Source: Xiphias gladius (taxonomy: Eukaryota > Chordata > Actinopteri > Istiophoriformes > Xiphiidae). From it: 64,000 nucleotides of DNA. Both the position numbers and the translations under genes were made by a program. The notes under the pieces were generated by a model, which saw only the letters and a list, made by a program, of their open reading frames with translations, made no database searches and was not told the origin of the DNA. Shown in pieces: positions 1 through 12,258 of the stretch. The stretch covers positions 3,403,521 through 3,467,520 of the forward strand of contig NC_053418.1 of NCBI RefSeq assembly GCF_016859285.1, read 5' to 3'. The first letter of the stretch is position 1; every line of letters starts with the position of its first letter.

Positions 1-35
1 GCCCTTTCCTGCACTTGTTTTGTACCACTAAGTCA

Positions 36-76
36 GTATGTGTGTGTGTGTTTTCTGTGTGTGTGTGTGTGTGTTC
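36..76. repeat. TG dinucleotide microsatellite
   Basis: An interrupted run of TG units broken by a TTTTCTG segment. It directly precedes a TTCCTAG that could act as a plus-strand splice acceptor, so the T-rich run may double as a polypyrimidine-like tract. Confidence 0.85.
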
Positions 77-79
77 CTA

Positions 80-497
80 GATCCAGTGCAGTGTATGACA
101 GTCAGGAGCGCGTCAGCAGTGTTGCGCAAGCTGTTTGTCGCCCTAAAGCCGGCCCACCGATGCCGCCTGAGCCGGGTGCAGCGTTGTCTTTTGGCCACAG
201 GTGGCGACATCGACCTGCTGTGGAGACGGGTCGGCGGAGGGAGGACTACCACACACCCCCGCCGGCCTGAGCTCCCACTGGGGATGGAGGACGGAAACAC
301 TCCCTCTCTGTCGCACTTCTGCTCCGTCATCCCTCTCATAGCCATTTTTCTCCTCTTTTCTCTCCTCGCCCACCTCTCCCCTCTCCCCGTTCCATCTACT
401 TCTTCCCGGCTTCTGCTTCGTTCTCTGCTCCTCTCCTCTGTCGGAGATGAATCCATTAGGCGGCTCAGGCTTTTCCTTCGCAGCGCGTCATGTTAGC
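80..497 (+). other. GC-rich block with overlapping open frames, unassigned
   Basis: This block is far richer in GC and CpG than its surroundings and is open in several frames on both strands. On the plus strand it begins right after a possible acceptor (TTCCTAG ending at 79), and one frame runs open to a stop at 494-496. On the minus strand a fair acceptor lies near 282, but joining it to the phase-1 end of the preceding rusc2 exon gives a stop after about ten codons. I see no strong donor on either strand. It could be an exon of a neighbouring gene, an unrecognised rusc2 exon, or an intronic CpG-rich relic. I recognise no protein family. Confidence 0.2.
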
Positions 498-1033
498 GTC
501 ATTAGTGAGCAAGCTGCTTCCCAAAGGCTTTTAAAAAGAGGCCTTCGCGCTGCAGTGAAACAATGCAGCTGGCTGAAGTGAAGTCTGATGAATAATATAT
601 GTCCTGAGACGCTGCACAGCCTCTCATTATGATCTTAAATCATCACCGCCTTCATGGATACGGTGCTAGAAACTGAGGAGGCTTTATTTGAGGCATGTGA
701 GAGACACGCCTTGTTCTTATGGATGACCTATTATCCTCAAATCTCTTTATCAGTCTTCACCCTGACTTCCATATTATCGTCGTGTCCTTGGTCTCATTGC
801 CCCAGTCAGCTGAAAAGCCAAAACCAAAGGGCTTCAAGCCATTAAAAGAAATAAAAAAAAGAGGATAGAATCCACTCTTGTTGAGTGCTGCTGCTCAAAT
901 GACTACTTTGATCTGTTTCCAGTCGATAGAGTGGGGGAAGTGCTCTCCTGTTCCACCGGCTGAACTGTGTGGCTCTGGAGAGAAGAAGCTGTGCATTCAG
1001 CTACAGTAGGCTTCCGTTACGTATCGTTAAACG

Positions 1034-1149
1034 ACTCTACACATTTGAGAAGCTGGAACCAGTAATAATTTTGGCATTGTTTGCTGAACAAAATGAAACG
1101 ATTATGAAAATGGCTGCAGATTAATTTTCACATCGTTTCAGCTCTAATG
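1034..1149 (-). mobile_element. Degraded hAT-like non-autonomous element, fragment
   Basis: Read on the minus strand it starts TAGAGCTGAAACGAT and continues through a GGTTCCAGCTTCTCAAATG block. Both are hallmarks of a very common teleost interspersed repeat with hAT-type ends. Only the first third remains. Boundaries are approximate. Confidence 0.55.
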
Positions 1150-1449
1150 GCGATCGTGGGATAATATCCTGATTGCCCGATTGTTTCTGTCTTTCTCGGC
1201 GTAAAGACCATATGTGGCAGGCGGGCAGGGACATCTGGTTCCATATTAATGCTGATCATTTGTGGCAGTTTTAGTTTCTGATCTCCAGCCTGTTAAATAT
1301 CTAAGACAGATGTTTGCACATTTTTCTCAGTTTCTGAAGAGATTGTATGGAGGTATTTGTTTAAAGAGTGTGAATGATTTCAAATTTCATGTAAACTTGT
1401 TTTTTCCACCAAACAAAGTAGAAAAATGAAATGAAAAAAAAAAAAATGT

Positions 1450-1680
1450 ATAGCTGGAACGATTAGTCCATAAATTGATAAATTGATCGACAGAAAATTA
1501 ATCTGTTTGCTGCTTTTCTCTATCAATGAACAACTTTTGTTTTTGGGCTGGCGGTTGGATAAAACAATGCATTTGAGAAGGCCACTCATATTATTGACAA
1601 AAAAAATGAACTGATTAAGCAATAAAATAATCAGCAGCTGATTAATCGATAATGAAAATAATTGTTTGCCAGAGCCCTGC
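1450..1680 (+). mobile_element. Degraded hAT-like non-autonomous element
   Basis: The copy starts with TAGCTGGAACGATTAGTCC and ends with GATAATGAAAATAATTG followed by AGAGCCCTG. These match the two ends of the same repeat family seen at about 12.0, 14.2, 23.8, 25.4 and 28.0 kb. The interior is diverged and holds no coding capacity. Confidence 0.65.
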
Positions 1681-2673
1681 AAAAAATTCACAAAAAAGCC
1701 AAACTGCTGTGTAAACAGTCATTTAATATTTGCTTCCTACATTTACTTAATACTTTTATCACTGTGAATATTACAGAATCACAAGTGATTCAATACTGAA
1801 CAAACACGTTCTGAAATGTTTTGGAAGCATATGGTGACCGATTCTTCCCCTAATTAGTGACTAGCCACCTTAAATTTCTACCCGTCTTTCGGAAATGGAC
1901 GTCGGAGAAAGTCAATTATCCTGCAGGACTGGTATGAAAAAGGTTTTGGGTGGAGGCAACCTAGGAATGCAGACTTACATTCCTGCATACTGACCTATAT
2001 GGGGTCCATACTCTATACCACGTGCTCATACAAAGCTTGAGTTACAAAACTGAACAGTCATAGCGTGAACTTGGGGGAGAACAAGACATCGATTCCACAA
2101 TCTAGCCACGATCTAGCCGACAGATCCAGTGTAAATGAAGCAGAAAATTGTTTCTGGTGGTGCTGACCTTCGTTTTTTTTGTGAAGCTGGTCTGACGCAT
2201 TTTTAAGGAGAAATCTTTTTATTCATTTCACTGACAGTCAGCTGTTAGGAAAATTTTGTTTTCAAATGAAAGTGGTTCTCTTTATGACCTTTCTTTGGGG
2301 ATATGGTCAGAAACTAACAAAGCTACACCCGCACCAGCTCCTGGTCCCTTTTACAGGTCTGAACACAATACTGAAACTGACATAACTGACTTCCATTTGT
2401 AAGCAATTTTCTCTAAATAATTAGTTGAAGAAACCCCGGTGGGGGGGGGTAGTCTGTTAATTAAACATCACTGTTATAAGATCATGATGAATTTTTATAA
2501 AAAGGAGATTTTTGTTCTTCAAATATTCATAAAATAATTTCGGGAACTCCAAAGTTTGTATAAAGCCGTGAAAGGGGACAGCTGGGACTTCCTGGGACAT
2601 TCCTTTCCTGTTGTGCTTTTTCGTAACTCTCCCTGGTCTTATTCTGGTGGAATTCCAAGCGCTCCCTGTTGTG

Positions 2674-2701
2674 GTGTGTGTGTGTGTGTGTGTGTGTGTG
2701 T
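2674..2701. repeat. GT dinucleotide microsatellite
   Basis: About 14 GT units followed by an alternating purine-pyrimidine TGCATGCGCATGCG tail, a potential Z-DNA-forming stretch. Confidence 0.9.
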
Positions 2702-5326
2702 GCATGCGCATGCGTTTATCTAACCAGACACACACAGCAGGCAGCTGAGACTGAGCTTTATAAGGTGAAGATGGTGTTGTCTGTTCTCAACTTACGTCCT
2801 CACGCAGAAAGTATTTCTGGAGAAATGATTCTCATTAGAGAAGAACTATGTCGTTGTTAACGCAGATCATATGATGACAGTTGGAGGGTTTTCCGGGTCC
2901 TCTAGCCTTCATCAGTGTCTGGAACCTTTAGAGGCTGAAAAACTTCTGTCATCTACTTGAATTACGCTTTGAAAAATATTGTCTTAAGCCCATTTCTCAC
3001 TGGACAAAAAAACCCAGTGACACCCACTAACATCTGGCTTTTGTCTTCAGTGGGAAAGGGCGCCATCAGCATCCATTCCTGGGTCAAATGACTCTGCAGT
3101 AGTCACGGGTGTTTATCGGCTCCGGCTCCGATCCGCAGTGACGTAAACACGACACCCTGGTGTTATTTGTATACGTAAATATACAGAGCACTTCTTCTAT
3201 TTATTCCGAACTAACTGGAGATCTAAAACCCCTCACGTCTTTTTTTTTCTAGGAGGAATCCAACTCGTTCCAGAGCAGCATTCGTGAATTGAGAGCAGGC
3301 TTTACAACCGAGTCACAAAAAGACACTAATTAAGCCGAAAACTGTAACGTGTGCTCGTGACAACCAACATCTAGTACAAGATGCCTAAAAAGTGAAGCGA
3401 ATTTATCTGGAACTTTTTTCAGCAGGTTTGATCCTCAGGATTATTACGATAAATGTACCACACTTTTTTTAAAATCAGGGAATTTAATTAGTTCTTTGTC
3501 TTCCTCTGCAGAGAGGTCAGAAGTCAGGCTGAGCTACAGAACCGCACAACAGGATGCAGCAGGAATGTAATAATATCTTGCTTTGTTACGAGTGCTGCTC
3601 TGCTGCCGCTGACTGACTCCAGTGGATATTTCAAAAGCGCTATGGGAAGTATTTGAACGTAAATGAATTACCTCCTTAATAAATCTGGATTAATAAAATT
3701 ACCAAGGACAAACATCACAGCACTGGCAGCTGCATTTTACCTGCTGAGCTGCAGAGTCAGTTTTCACAGATTTCTTAGTTTTGAGAAACAATGAAATGCC
3801 TCAAACGGACGCTTGTCGTGCAGGATTTCAGCGGCTCACTGGCTTGAGAACCAAGCAAAAAGAGTCTTTAGAAGTTCATCACTTCTCATCACCATATGAA
3901 TAAACCATAAACACGACAAAACTCACAACACCTTTCAATGACGCTACGGCAAACACATGTTTTGCGGACAAGGAAAGGGTGACGTCAACTTTCTCTGACC
4001 TTCCCTTGTTTTTGGGACGAGTCGGGCCTATGGGCTCTCTGGATCAGGATGCGCAGCACACACACCCGTCCACAAAACCGCAGCAGACCCAACACAAGGC
4101 TCAGTATGCTGGTGTAGAGCTCGAGGGGGAAAAAGAGGGGGGGGGGGTTCTCTGCACCTTTATCTCCTCTCTCAGCTGATTTTTATTCCGAACACGTTTG
4201 GCCCACTTCAACCCTTCATTCCATCTGAAGCTGGGGATAGACACTCTGCATCGCATCTACACATGCCGGGACCGTGGTCGGTACTGGCTCATACACACAA
4301 AGCAGGTGTAAACATATAAAAAACAAACAAAACCGTACACACAAATCAACAACAGAGACACAACCACATTCATACAAACACTCACAAAGGAACATACGAT
4401 GTGGGAATGTTTGTGTGTGTCTGAATAATGCAATGAAGAATTTAATTGAATGTAGAGTTTCTGTCTAATACTTTTTAATGATATATATGTTAGAACGATA
4501 ATGTCAGCACGGAAATTATTGGAAGTTTTTGTTCATCTTTGAAAAGGCTGCTTTCCTTTTTGACAAATTAACTATATTCTAAATTCCTGCGACCAAATAC
4601 AGATAACACGAAGATGTGACCGTTGACATTTCCAGCTGAGATACGGTGGAGTTTGAGCCAATCCAGCGATTGGAAACATCACCAGTAAACTTAATGTGTT
4701 GGCGTCAATATTGTTTGGCTGTGCTACTTGCATTCGTCGTACAGGGATTAATTCACTCAGGAAGAGGCGGAGAGACGACTTCTCACTGAACAATCATCAG
4801 TGCAAGCCACAGGGCAGGTTGCGTTTTAAATAAAGACAGTGGGTCAATTCAAAAAAGTAAATTACTAATTAGTAATTGAAGCAGAAGAAGATCAAGCAAG
4901 AAAAGTGTCAAACGCTGATGGTATCTAACAGCTAACAGTGAAGTTTAAAGCTCCTCTAGTCAGTAAATATCATATCAACAAAGATTCAAATGACTACGAG
5001 TGATATGAGAAGGGACAGTGATGGAAGCCATGGGAAATTATCCCCCGGCTGTGCAGCTCTGTGGAGCTTTTTAGCATCTTTTAGCTCACTGTTTTATTTT
5101 TATGGCAAATAGCTCAAGAGGCAGATATTTTACTCAGAAGTTGGTTGAAATAAAAACAGAGGTGAAAGGAGAATGAACATGGGTGACTTAAATTCATTAG
5201 CTGGTAGGGAAACCCAGCTCCAGATTAACGCTAATCCTGCTGCACGTCTGGTGGATGTGGCCCCTTGTGGCCAAAGAGTGATTAATGGAGCTTTAAACCG
5301 TGGTTGTATAGAAGTAGGTGACATAC

Positions 5327-5909
5327 CCTCGGCCTTGGTCCGGGTCTCCCTCGCCCCTTCCAGGTGTCGTTCAATGCTGCCTTGGCTGTAACATCTGGTA
5401 AAGGGTACAGGTGACAGGCTTTGACTGCCAGCCTCCACACGCTGCTCCAGGATCGGAGAGAAATCCACGGAGGAGTGGGAGTGGGTGGAGGAGAAAGGGT
5501 CTGCAGCTGCCTTCAGCGATGGCGACCCCCCTGTGCCTCCGTTTCTTCTTTTGCTTCTGGCAATCTCCGCGAAGGAGGTGACCCGGGGAGGAGTCGGCAG
5601 GGCTGGGGCGCCGCCCTCACTGAGGCGGACAGGGCAGCTCAACATACGCTCCAGGGACCCGAGCCGAGGAGACGGAGACTTGTCCAGGTTGCGGTCGTAG
5701 CTGCGAGAACGGGGACGACTTCCTGAAGAGGTTCCACCTCCGTTAACAACCCGGCCGACCACAGGAGGGGAGATGTTGACGTACACCTGGCCCTCAATCA
5801 CAGCAGAAGCAGCGTCAGCCCCATTAGCCACCTGCTGATTCTTTTTCTTCTTCTTCTCCTCCTCCTCCTCCTCCTCTTCATTATTGTCATTATCATCCTT
5901 ATCGTCTCC
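5327..5909 (-). CDS. rusc2: rusc2, second coding exon (residues 526-719 plus one base)
   Basis: This exon continues the RUSC2/iporin reading frame. Its acceptor is TTTTTTAG just above 5909 and it enters in phase 0, matching the phase-0 end of the upstream exon. Its donor is GTATGT at 5326-5321, leaving phase 1. The 194 codons start with an Asp/Asn/Glu/Lys-rich run (GDDKDDND, eight Glu, then five Lys). Next come QVYVNISPP, a Ser/Arg-rich patch ([10 protein letters not shown]), [13 protein letters not shown], and near the end [20 protein letters not shown]. That last block is how I recognise RUSC2. The segment is predicted to be disordered. Translation beyond 5327 reads into intron and stops at 5130. 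The RUN and SH3 domains of RUSC2 are C-terminal and lie outside the window. Confidence 0.88.
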
Positions 5910-7446
5910 CTAAAAAATCAGAAACAAGGAAATAAAGAAAAGAAAGAACAAAACGAGCACATCTTTCTCAACAGTTTATCAGATAAAACACCCTACCATG
6001 GAGTAGAGGCCAAGTTGCCTAAAGGGTTCTTGAAAATCTTTAAAAACAACAAATCCACGGCAAAGCAAACTACCTTCAATCCAGTTTCGGTTTTTTTTGA
6101 CACAGTGGCACTGTTACGGACTCATGTTAATACCCTTCAGCGCTACATTACTGCTAAAATAATCCTCAGACATAATGATGTCAGATGACCCCAGACAGTG
6201 GCTGCGATCTAAAACGAGACAGTGCCAGACATGGCTATTTTAAGTTAAGGGCTTTTGTCACTGTCATAGGGCCATTTGAATGAATTCCATACCATTTACT
6301 TACTACTTATGCCTTGTGTTGTTTTTGCATGATTCCCTTCTATCTCTGCTTGCCATTTTGATTTCTTCCGTTTTCTTTGCCTTACTTTCTCAGACTGTAT
6401 TTCTTTTCACATAACTTAGTAATAATTACTCATTGGTGTAAATTAATGTCTAAACTTGAGTAATTACGCATACCACCCGTGGCCAGCTGTAATTTCGAGA
6501 TACAGAAAAACTGGAGTAAAAATCAAAGCTTGAGAGAATATGATTTTAATTTTTTGTGACTTGCCTGCATTAAATAATCATCTGAACTCTTTAAATGAGT
6601 AATCTTCGGTTCTACCTTCTGACAAATGCTGCAGTTACTGAGCAATTAGCAATTACAATTAAACAATTAGCTGCCAGTATTTTACTCACAGAACGACTGC
6701 ACCAACAGAAGCAGACGTTTCACCTCTGTGAATCCCTGATCATTAACATTACAAGTGTCACTAAAAACACAGTCACAGCCGAGCAGGGAGATAGTAAGAA
6801 TTATTTCAAACTTTAAAAATACTTCAAGAACGTTCTTATTCTCTACAACCATGTCATCCGGCAATTCTTCCGACATTACGGAAACTACTGAAGCACGGCT
6901 ATGCGCAGCTGGGCGGGAGTGATAACGCAATATTGTTGTGTATCAACTTTAAGTGGAATTGTATCATCATCGTATGACAAAACAATTTTAACATTTTTAC
7001 TTTCAATTTTTTCAAAATTCCAAATTCTAATTAAAATGCTACTAATGCCAATAAGCTCCTGAGTTTTAGTTTCCAATACCAAGCCCTTACACTCTGAGAA
7101 ACATAAAAACAAACATAAAAACAAACAAACCCCTATTTTTCCTTAAGAAAAGAAGCGTTGTAAGTCCTCAAATGTAATTATCCACTGTCTAAGCACAGGC
7201 AGCCAAACAAGAATGTTGCACAAAATACATGATTTTGATTCAAATCAGGAAATATCCGATGACTTAAACACTAGATTTATATTTAGCTTGTTATTTTTGA
7301 GTAAGTTTGTCTGGTAAATTAACTAAGTGTGGGCCTGTGCACACATCGGTAAACATTTCATGAAAATCGCACCGTGGAACCCATGAAGGATTCTGTTAGA
7401 TGGACTACAAGCTGTTAAAACTAGTGAGGTGGGATTTTCCACCTAC
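5910..7446 (-). other. rusc2: rusc2 intron 2
   Basis: The intron lies between the donor GTAGGT (complement of 7441-7446) and the acceptor at 5910-5911, joining phase-0 ends. It is AT-rich with no recognisable gene, RNA or intact mobile element. Small open frames at 6595-7124 look non-coding. Confidence 0.85.
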
Positions 7447-9021
7447 CCTAGATGACTCTCCGTCTTCGTCCTCTTCCTCCACGCCTTCCTCTTCAGCCTG
7501 CTGTCTGAACAGGAAGTACTCGCTGGGCTGAGTCGGGGTGGGGCTGCCTTTGCTGTGCTCATCGGAGCAGCTGTTGACCGAGGAGCCTGCGGGACTCGGG
7601 GATGACTGGGACGAAAGGTCACACGTGACCAGCTTGTAGTAGTTCTGGGTGGCGACAACCAACCGGGCCTGGCTCTGCAGACAGGATGCAAGGTCTCCGG
7701 ATGACCCAGAATGTGTTGGGTGGTAGGAATTGCAGTTGGCGTCGAGGTCAAGAGCCCCCTGGTGCTCCACAGAGCAAGGGCAGGTGGAGGAGGTGGACAG
7801 GTGTTGTTCACGGATGAGAGGGAAGATGTTGCCAAGAGAGGAGGGTTGTTGCTGTGTCAGGGGAGGTTCAGTTGGGGAGGTGTGAAGGTCTAAATAGAAA
7901 GCCCCTCCAGTTGAGTCTCGCTGGTTTCCTGATGGATCAGAAACAGATGAGGTGCCGGAGTGGTCAATGGAGCTGTTGAGGTTGGTGTGCCCAGGGACTG
8001 GGGGCTTCTCCGGTACAGCGTTGTTCATCTTGTTGTAAATGGCGCTGAAGTTGACGAGCACGCCATCCGAGCTGTTGCAGGAGGAATCGCTGCCATAGCC
8101 TTGCTGGCACTCTGAAAAAGGCTCAGGGAAGGCTTCAGGAAAGTGCTGGGGGTAGTTCTGGGATAGTGCACAGCAGGAGCAGTGCTGGGTCGAGGAATCT
8201 GATAAGTACGAGCCCGTCTTACTGCTTCGCCCGCACCGCATAGGATGATCTTCATCTTCTTCATCATCGTCTCCCCAATCTTGCTCTCCACAGTCCATGG
8301 ATATGTTGGAACCACTGCTTCCATGGCGGCGCTGGCTGTCCAGACCTAATATGCCCAGGCCTGCCTGGCGGTTGGAGAGACCTGAAGCTACACCCCTCAG
8401 GGACTCACGGCCGCTTCTTCCCACTGAGCTGTGCAAACGAAAGGGCTCAGAGGCAAAGCCAAGGTCATGTAAGCGAAAAGGAGCCATCCCGTCATCAAGG
8501 GCACAGTTAGTGTCACTGTGGAGGTGAAAAGAGGAGTCCTCGAGGTAACCGCTGAGGTTGTCACCATCATCTTCCTCCTCTTCTTCTTCTTCACCATCTT
8601 CGGTATTCAGCAGGAACGGATTATGACGCAACGGATTCCTGCTCCTTGGTTTAGCTCTGGGCAATGTGTGAGCTGTAATCAGCTGGTCCTCTGAATTGCT
8701 CGAGGTAAATGATGAATCATCACTCGCTGTGCTGCCTCCTCCCCCGCCACCGTTCCTCTCTCTTCCTCCGTTGTGGGAGGACCAAGAGCCGCTGGAGGTC
8801 TGGATCAGGCTGCTGTAGAGCAGAGCCTCTCTCTGGAGGATGTCTCTCTCAGGAAGGGAAGTGGTGCGACTCAAGCCCAGGTTCTCCGGCGGACTGAACG
8901 GGTTGCTCCTCTTCAGCGAGCCCCCACAGCCACCCTGCCGCCCCCCTGACACCTGACAGTGCACCAGGGGAATGTGATGCACAATCAGGGTCTCGCCAGA
9001 CAGTTTCGGAGGGCTATCCAT
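7447..9021 (-). CDS. rusc2: rusc2, first coding exon: RUN and SH3 domain protein 2 (iporin), residues 1-525
   Basis: RUSC2 (iporin) is a cytosolic adaptor. From family knowledge it binds GTP-Rab1 and the Golgi matrix protein GM130 and works in vesicle traffic through C-terminal RUN and SH3 domains not in this window. The exon encodes the N-terminal 525 residues, starting MDSPPKLSGETLIVHHIPLV, the hallmark RUSC2 start. An acidic run lies at 141-156, GYGSDSSCNSSDGVLV at 308-323, AFYLDL at 374-379, LDLDANCNSYHP at 424-435, and ARLVVATQNYYKLVTCDLSS at 452-471. It is Ser-rich and probably mostly disordered. The ATG has a strong context (G at -3 and at +4). The exon ends in phase 0 at a GTAGGT donor. 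The frame continues 13 codons into the intron before a stop, so the splice is required. Confidence 0.95.
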
Positions 9022-9208
9022 GGCTCGAGAGGAGCGAGGGTTTGACTGGAGCTAAAGCAGCTGAGGGGGGCTCTGTGGGGGCGAAGGTAGAAGTGTGATG
9101 TGTTGATGGTTGTGTTCACACTCTGTTTGCTGGGCCCAGCTCTGCAGGGCTACCAGGGATGTGGAAGGGGAGGTCAGGGAAGTCGACACCGTGGTCAGAA
9201 TGGTACAT
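9022..9208 (-). other. rusc2: rusc2 5' UTR part of exon 2, with splice acceptor
   Basis: A strong acceptor (CTCTCTGTCTGTGTTTTCCAG on the minus strand) ends at 9209, so this exon begins at 9208. The 187 bases up to the ATG at 9021 are untranslated leader except for the short upstream ORF. The exon has no other acceptor as good nearby. Confidence 0.8.
9116..9208 (-). CDS. Upstream ORF in rusc2 leader, 30 codons
   Basis: The first three bases of exon 2 are ATG. Exon 1 supplies AAG in front of it, so the spliced mRNA would carry a favourable A at -3. The frame encodes 30 residues beginning MYHSDHGVDFPDLPFHIP and stops at 9116-9118, 94 bases before the rusc2 ATG and out of frame with it. Such an ORF would be expected to lower rusc2 translation by catching scanning ribosomes. 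Whether the peptide itself matters cannot be told from one genome. Confidence 0.45.
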   Translation of the reverse strand: MYHSDHGVDFPDLPFHIPGSPAELGPANRV

Positions 9209-9271
9209 CTGGAAAACACAGACAGAGAGGGGAAGTACGTTATAGGTGCAGGTAAATACAGCCATCAGAGT

Positions 9272-9272
<1 letters not shown>

Positions 9273-9321
<49 letters not shown>
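9273..9321. repeat. CA dinucleotide microsatellite
   Basis: About 24 uninterrupted AC/CA units in the distal end of rusc2 intron 1. It creates His/Thr and Cys/Val runs in open frames that are not genes. Confidence 0.95.
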
Positions 9322-9324
<3 letters not shown>

Positions 9325-11964
9325 CAAGGCTACATCATCACTGTTGTCTAATGGTATATGTGCCTCTTTTTCAACACATTAATGTAATTATAATAACACT
9401 TGAGATGTTCGAGATGAGTCAAGTTCACCATATGATGTGTTAAGGGGCTTTACATGGACAGAGAAATCATTGGAAAATGAGTTCAAAATCTGAGTAGAAA
9501 ATGTGTAACACCATGTCATTTAAAGGGGTGCTGCGGTGATTTAGCAGCAGAAGGAGCTTTGGGAACTACAAGACATCCCACAACTGTTTTCACACAGTAG
9601 TATCCACCCAGGACGAAACTTTTCCATGAGCGGTCCCTCTAACAAGAGGATTCGAACAGGTGTTGATTAGTGTTTATTATAAAGCCGTGTGGTTTTCAAG
9701 GTGTTTTTCTTTTCCTCTCTAGAGTCAGTCTTACTTGTGCACCAAAACCACCATACAGTAAGATTATCTAAAAACAGCTACAGTAACAGCACAGAAGTCT
9801 CATCTTTACACTGAGCAGAGTGACTCAGCACCGTGTGAGGTGGAAACAGTGAGATACACACACACACCAAGCAGCTGACTTTTAAACAGGGGTATGATCT
9901 CATCCCCATTCGCGTGTTACGCCCAGAACGACACACACGTACCGATACACGCTGGGCACAACAACCATTTCCCTCACCATCATCTGTCACACACCTAAAA
10001 ACGAAAATACATCCATGAAATCCTACAGTTCACATCTCTTGCCTTTAAGCTTCACTTTGTCTGGCTTATAAAGTATTTGGCTGAGGATCAGTTTATTTTT
10101 GATAGCTGAGTTTAAATATGAAAACAGTTTTTGCACCTGTTATCTGGTTCCTGGACACTCTGACAGTACACTTGGCTGCAGATAATCACACAGCGGCTGC
10201 TAGTGCATGGAGTCTGTCATCTTTCAGTTACGGGGAAACAACGTCTGTAGGGATGAAACCTTATTCAGCTAGGCCGAAGGTGTTAGGTGTAGCGGTTTTA
10301 GACGTCAATACACAGTATCACTCTCAAATTAGGTGTAGTACCTCGGTGCAATTGCAGTGAACTAATTGGACTTGTGTCTCTCACAGTTAGGACTACATCC
10401 TCCATGACACTTTGTGCATTGTTCCGTGGTGTAATTTCTTCTGTCAAGAGTTTTCTCATGCGGCCAGCTTGAGAAGATAAACATGCTGAAAGTCATTTTT
10501 CCTTCAGCCACTCACTTAATCCAAAATTACAGTGAATTTATCAGATTTGTTTTGCAGCAAATGTTAGATGTCACACAGAGTTACACACTATTTTAAGTGC
10601 AGTTTAACAGCAGGGAAATGCTGACAATCTTCTTCACCATTTGTTTATGGTGATTGTACTTATATACCTTTACTGTATGAACCACCCTTATATCCTTTGT
10701 CAGTACAACTGTTTTTAGATGGACAGGTAGTTCTAATGCCAAGGACACTGAGCAGCTTCAGTGTCTACCGGCCCCCCTGCCAGACCCAGGTTAATCAAAT
10801 TTGGCTTGTTTAACTTAATCCATCCTTTGTAACGTCTTCAATTTTCTCTAGGAAAGTATTATACGATATGAACAGGATTTAGGAATGACAGGTTGCTTTA
10901 AATCACCGGTTCACCGGCTCATGACCTGGACTAGACAAATGCTAACTAAGACTTAGAGTAATCCCTCTATTATACCCGCTTAGCAAATCATAATCCTAGA
11001 TATGGTTGGTCGATTAAAAGCAAATTTGAAATGAAATTTTGATTCTTAAATCTCTATGCATGTCAGACAAGTGTGGCTGTGACTAGAGAGAAGGAAAGGT
11101 GGGAGAGGATTTATAAATCAAAAACAGAATCTGATTTAGGGATTTAAAAAAACGAGCAGGAAATGAGAGCCTGCCAAAATGTAACAGCCGAGTGCATTAT
11201 AGAGATGTACAAATATAGATTCACATAGATAGTAATGTGCAAATACGGTACAGATGCAAATGAGACCTTTATAAGCACAATCACAAGTAGGTGCATAATG
11301 AGCACTGCTTCATCATTTCTACTGCTGGATAAAGAGAGGAGAAGAGGAAGGCGAGCTGAGGCTGCAGATTGCAGGTCTGGGGCTAAATGTTATCATGGTA
11401 AGAGAGGTTTACTCGGTGCCAGGGTAATAACTGAGATGCCGCTCTTGACAAATGACCTTTTAAAAACAGAGACAGACCGGAATGGAATTTACTGTCAGGG
11501 AGGTTTCACCTCCATCCATGTGGAGCCCAACCTCTGTATAGTATGTAGTGATGGCTACCTATGATGCCTGGCAGGCATAAAGGAGGATAAACCTCGACAG
11601 ATATTGACTTTTACATCTGGGACTGACTCATTACATTTTCAAACGAAGCCTATCAATTACTGAAGTCATTATTTATCACAACGTGAAAGGTTATAATAAC
11701 GAAAGGAGTCACCTGCCTCCCTTAAGGACACCCAGAGATGGCTGGTGAAGGCTTTTGTAATCCATCACTATGCAGGTTTTTCCCTCTCCAGTCTGAACTC
11801 TGAGAGAGTACACAACCAGACGCAACCCCACTTTTCTAAACCCTCATCTACTGCCGCTCAAACGCAGTATCACGGCTGGACTGGGCCACGAAATGACAGC
11901 AAGGCATTTGGGAAAAGGACTAGAGTGACTTGTCTCGCCGACTATGTTCTGCAGACTACCACAA

Positions 11965-12258
11965 TAATTCAAGCTGAACTTAAAATATTAATCAATTCAT
12001 CAATAACGGTTTCAGTCATTTTACAAGCATAAATGCTAAACCAGCTAATGCTAAACATTAGCTGGTTCCAGTTTCTCAAATGCGAGGACTTGCCGCTTTT
12101 CTCTGCTGTATACGGTTGTAAATTAAATGTATCAGGGTTTTTGGATTCTGAGAAGGAAATTTGTGAATATTTTTCAGATGTTATAGACTAAACGATTAAA
12201 TGAAAAAATAATCGACACATTAATCAATAATGAAAGTAATCATTAGTAGCAGCCCTGA
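11965..12258 (+). mobile_element. Degraded hAT-like non-autonomous element
   Basis: It contains TTAGCTGGTTCCAGTTTCTC and GTTATAGACTAAACGATTAA, and ends with CAATAATGAAAGTAATC and GCAGCCCTG. This is the same family and order as the other copies. Its left end is unclear. Confidence 0.65.

Larger units (their letters stand above)
498..5326 (-). other. rusc2: rusc2 intron 3 (minus strand), no further exon recognised
   Basis: This stretch follows the donor of the second coding exon and continues to the left edge. I see no convincing exon in it. It holds two degraded copies of a short hAT-like fish element (about 1034-1149 and 1450-1680), a GT microsatellite at 2674-2701, and unique AT-rich sequence. 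Short open frames here have no recognisable domains and sit on microsatellites or random sequence. Confidence 0.6.

Noticed and set aside
9116-9319. Frame beginning in a Cys/Val run from the CA microsatellite
   Set aside because: The upstream part is intron and microsatellite. Only the portion from 9208 onward is in the mature leader and is reported as the upstream ORF.
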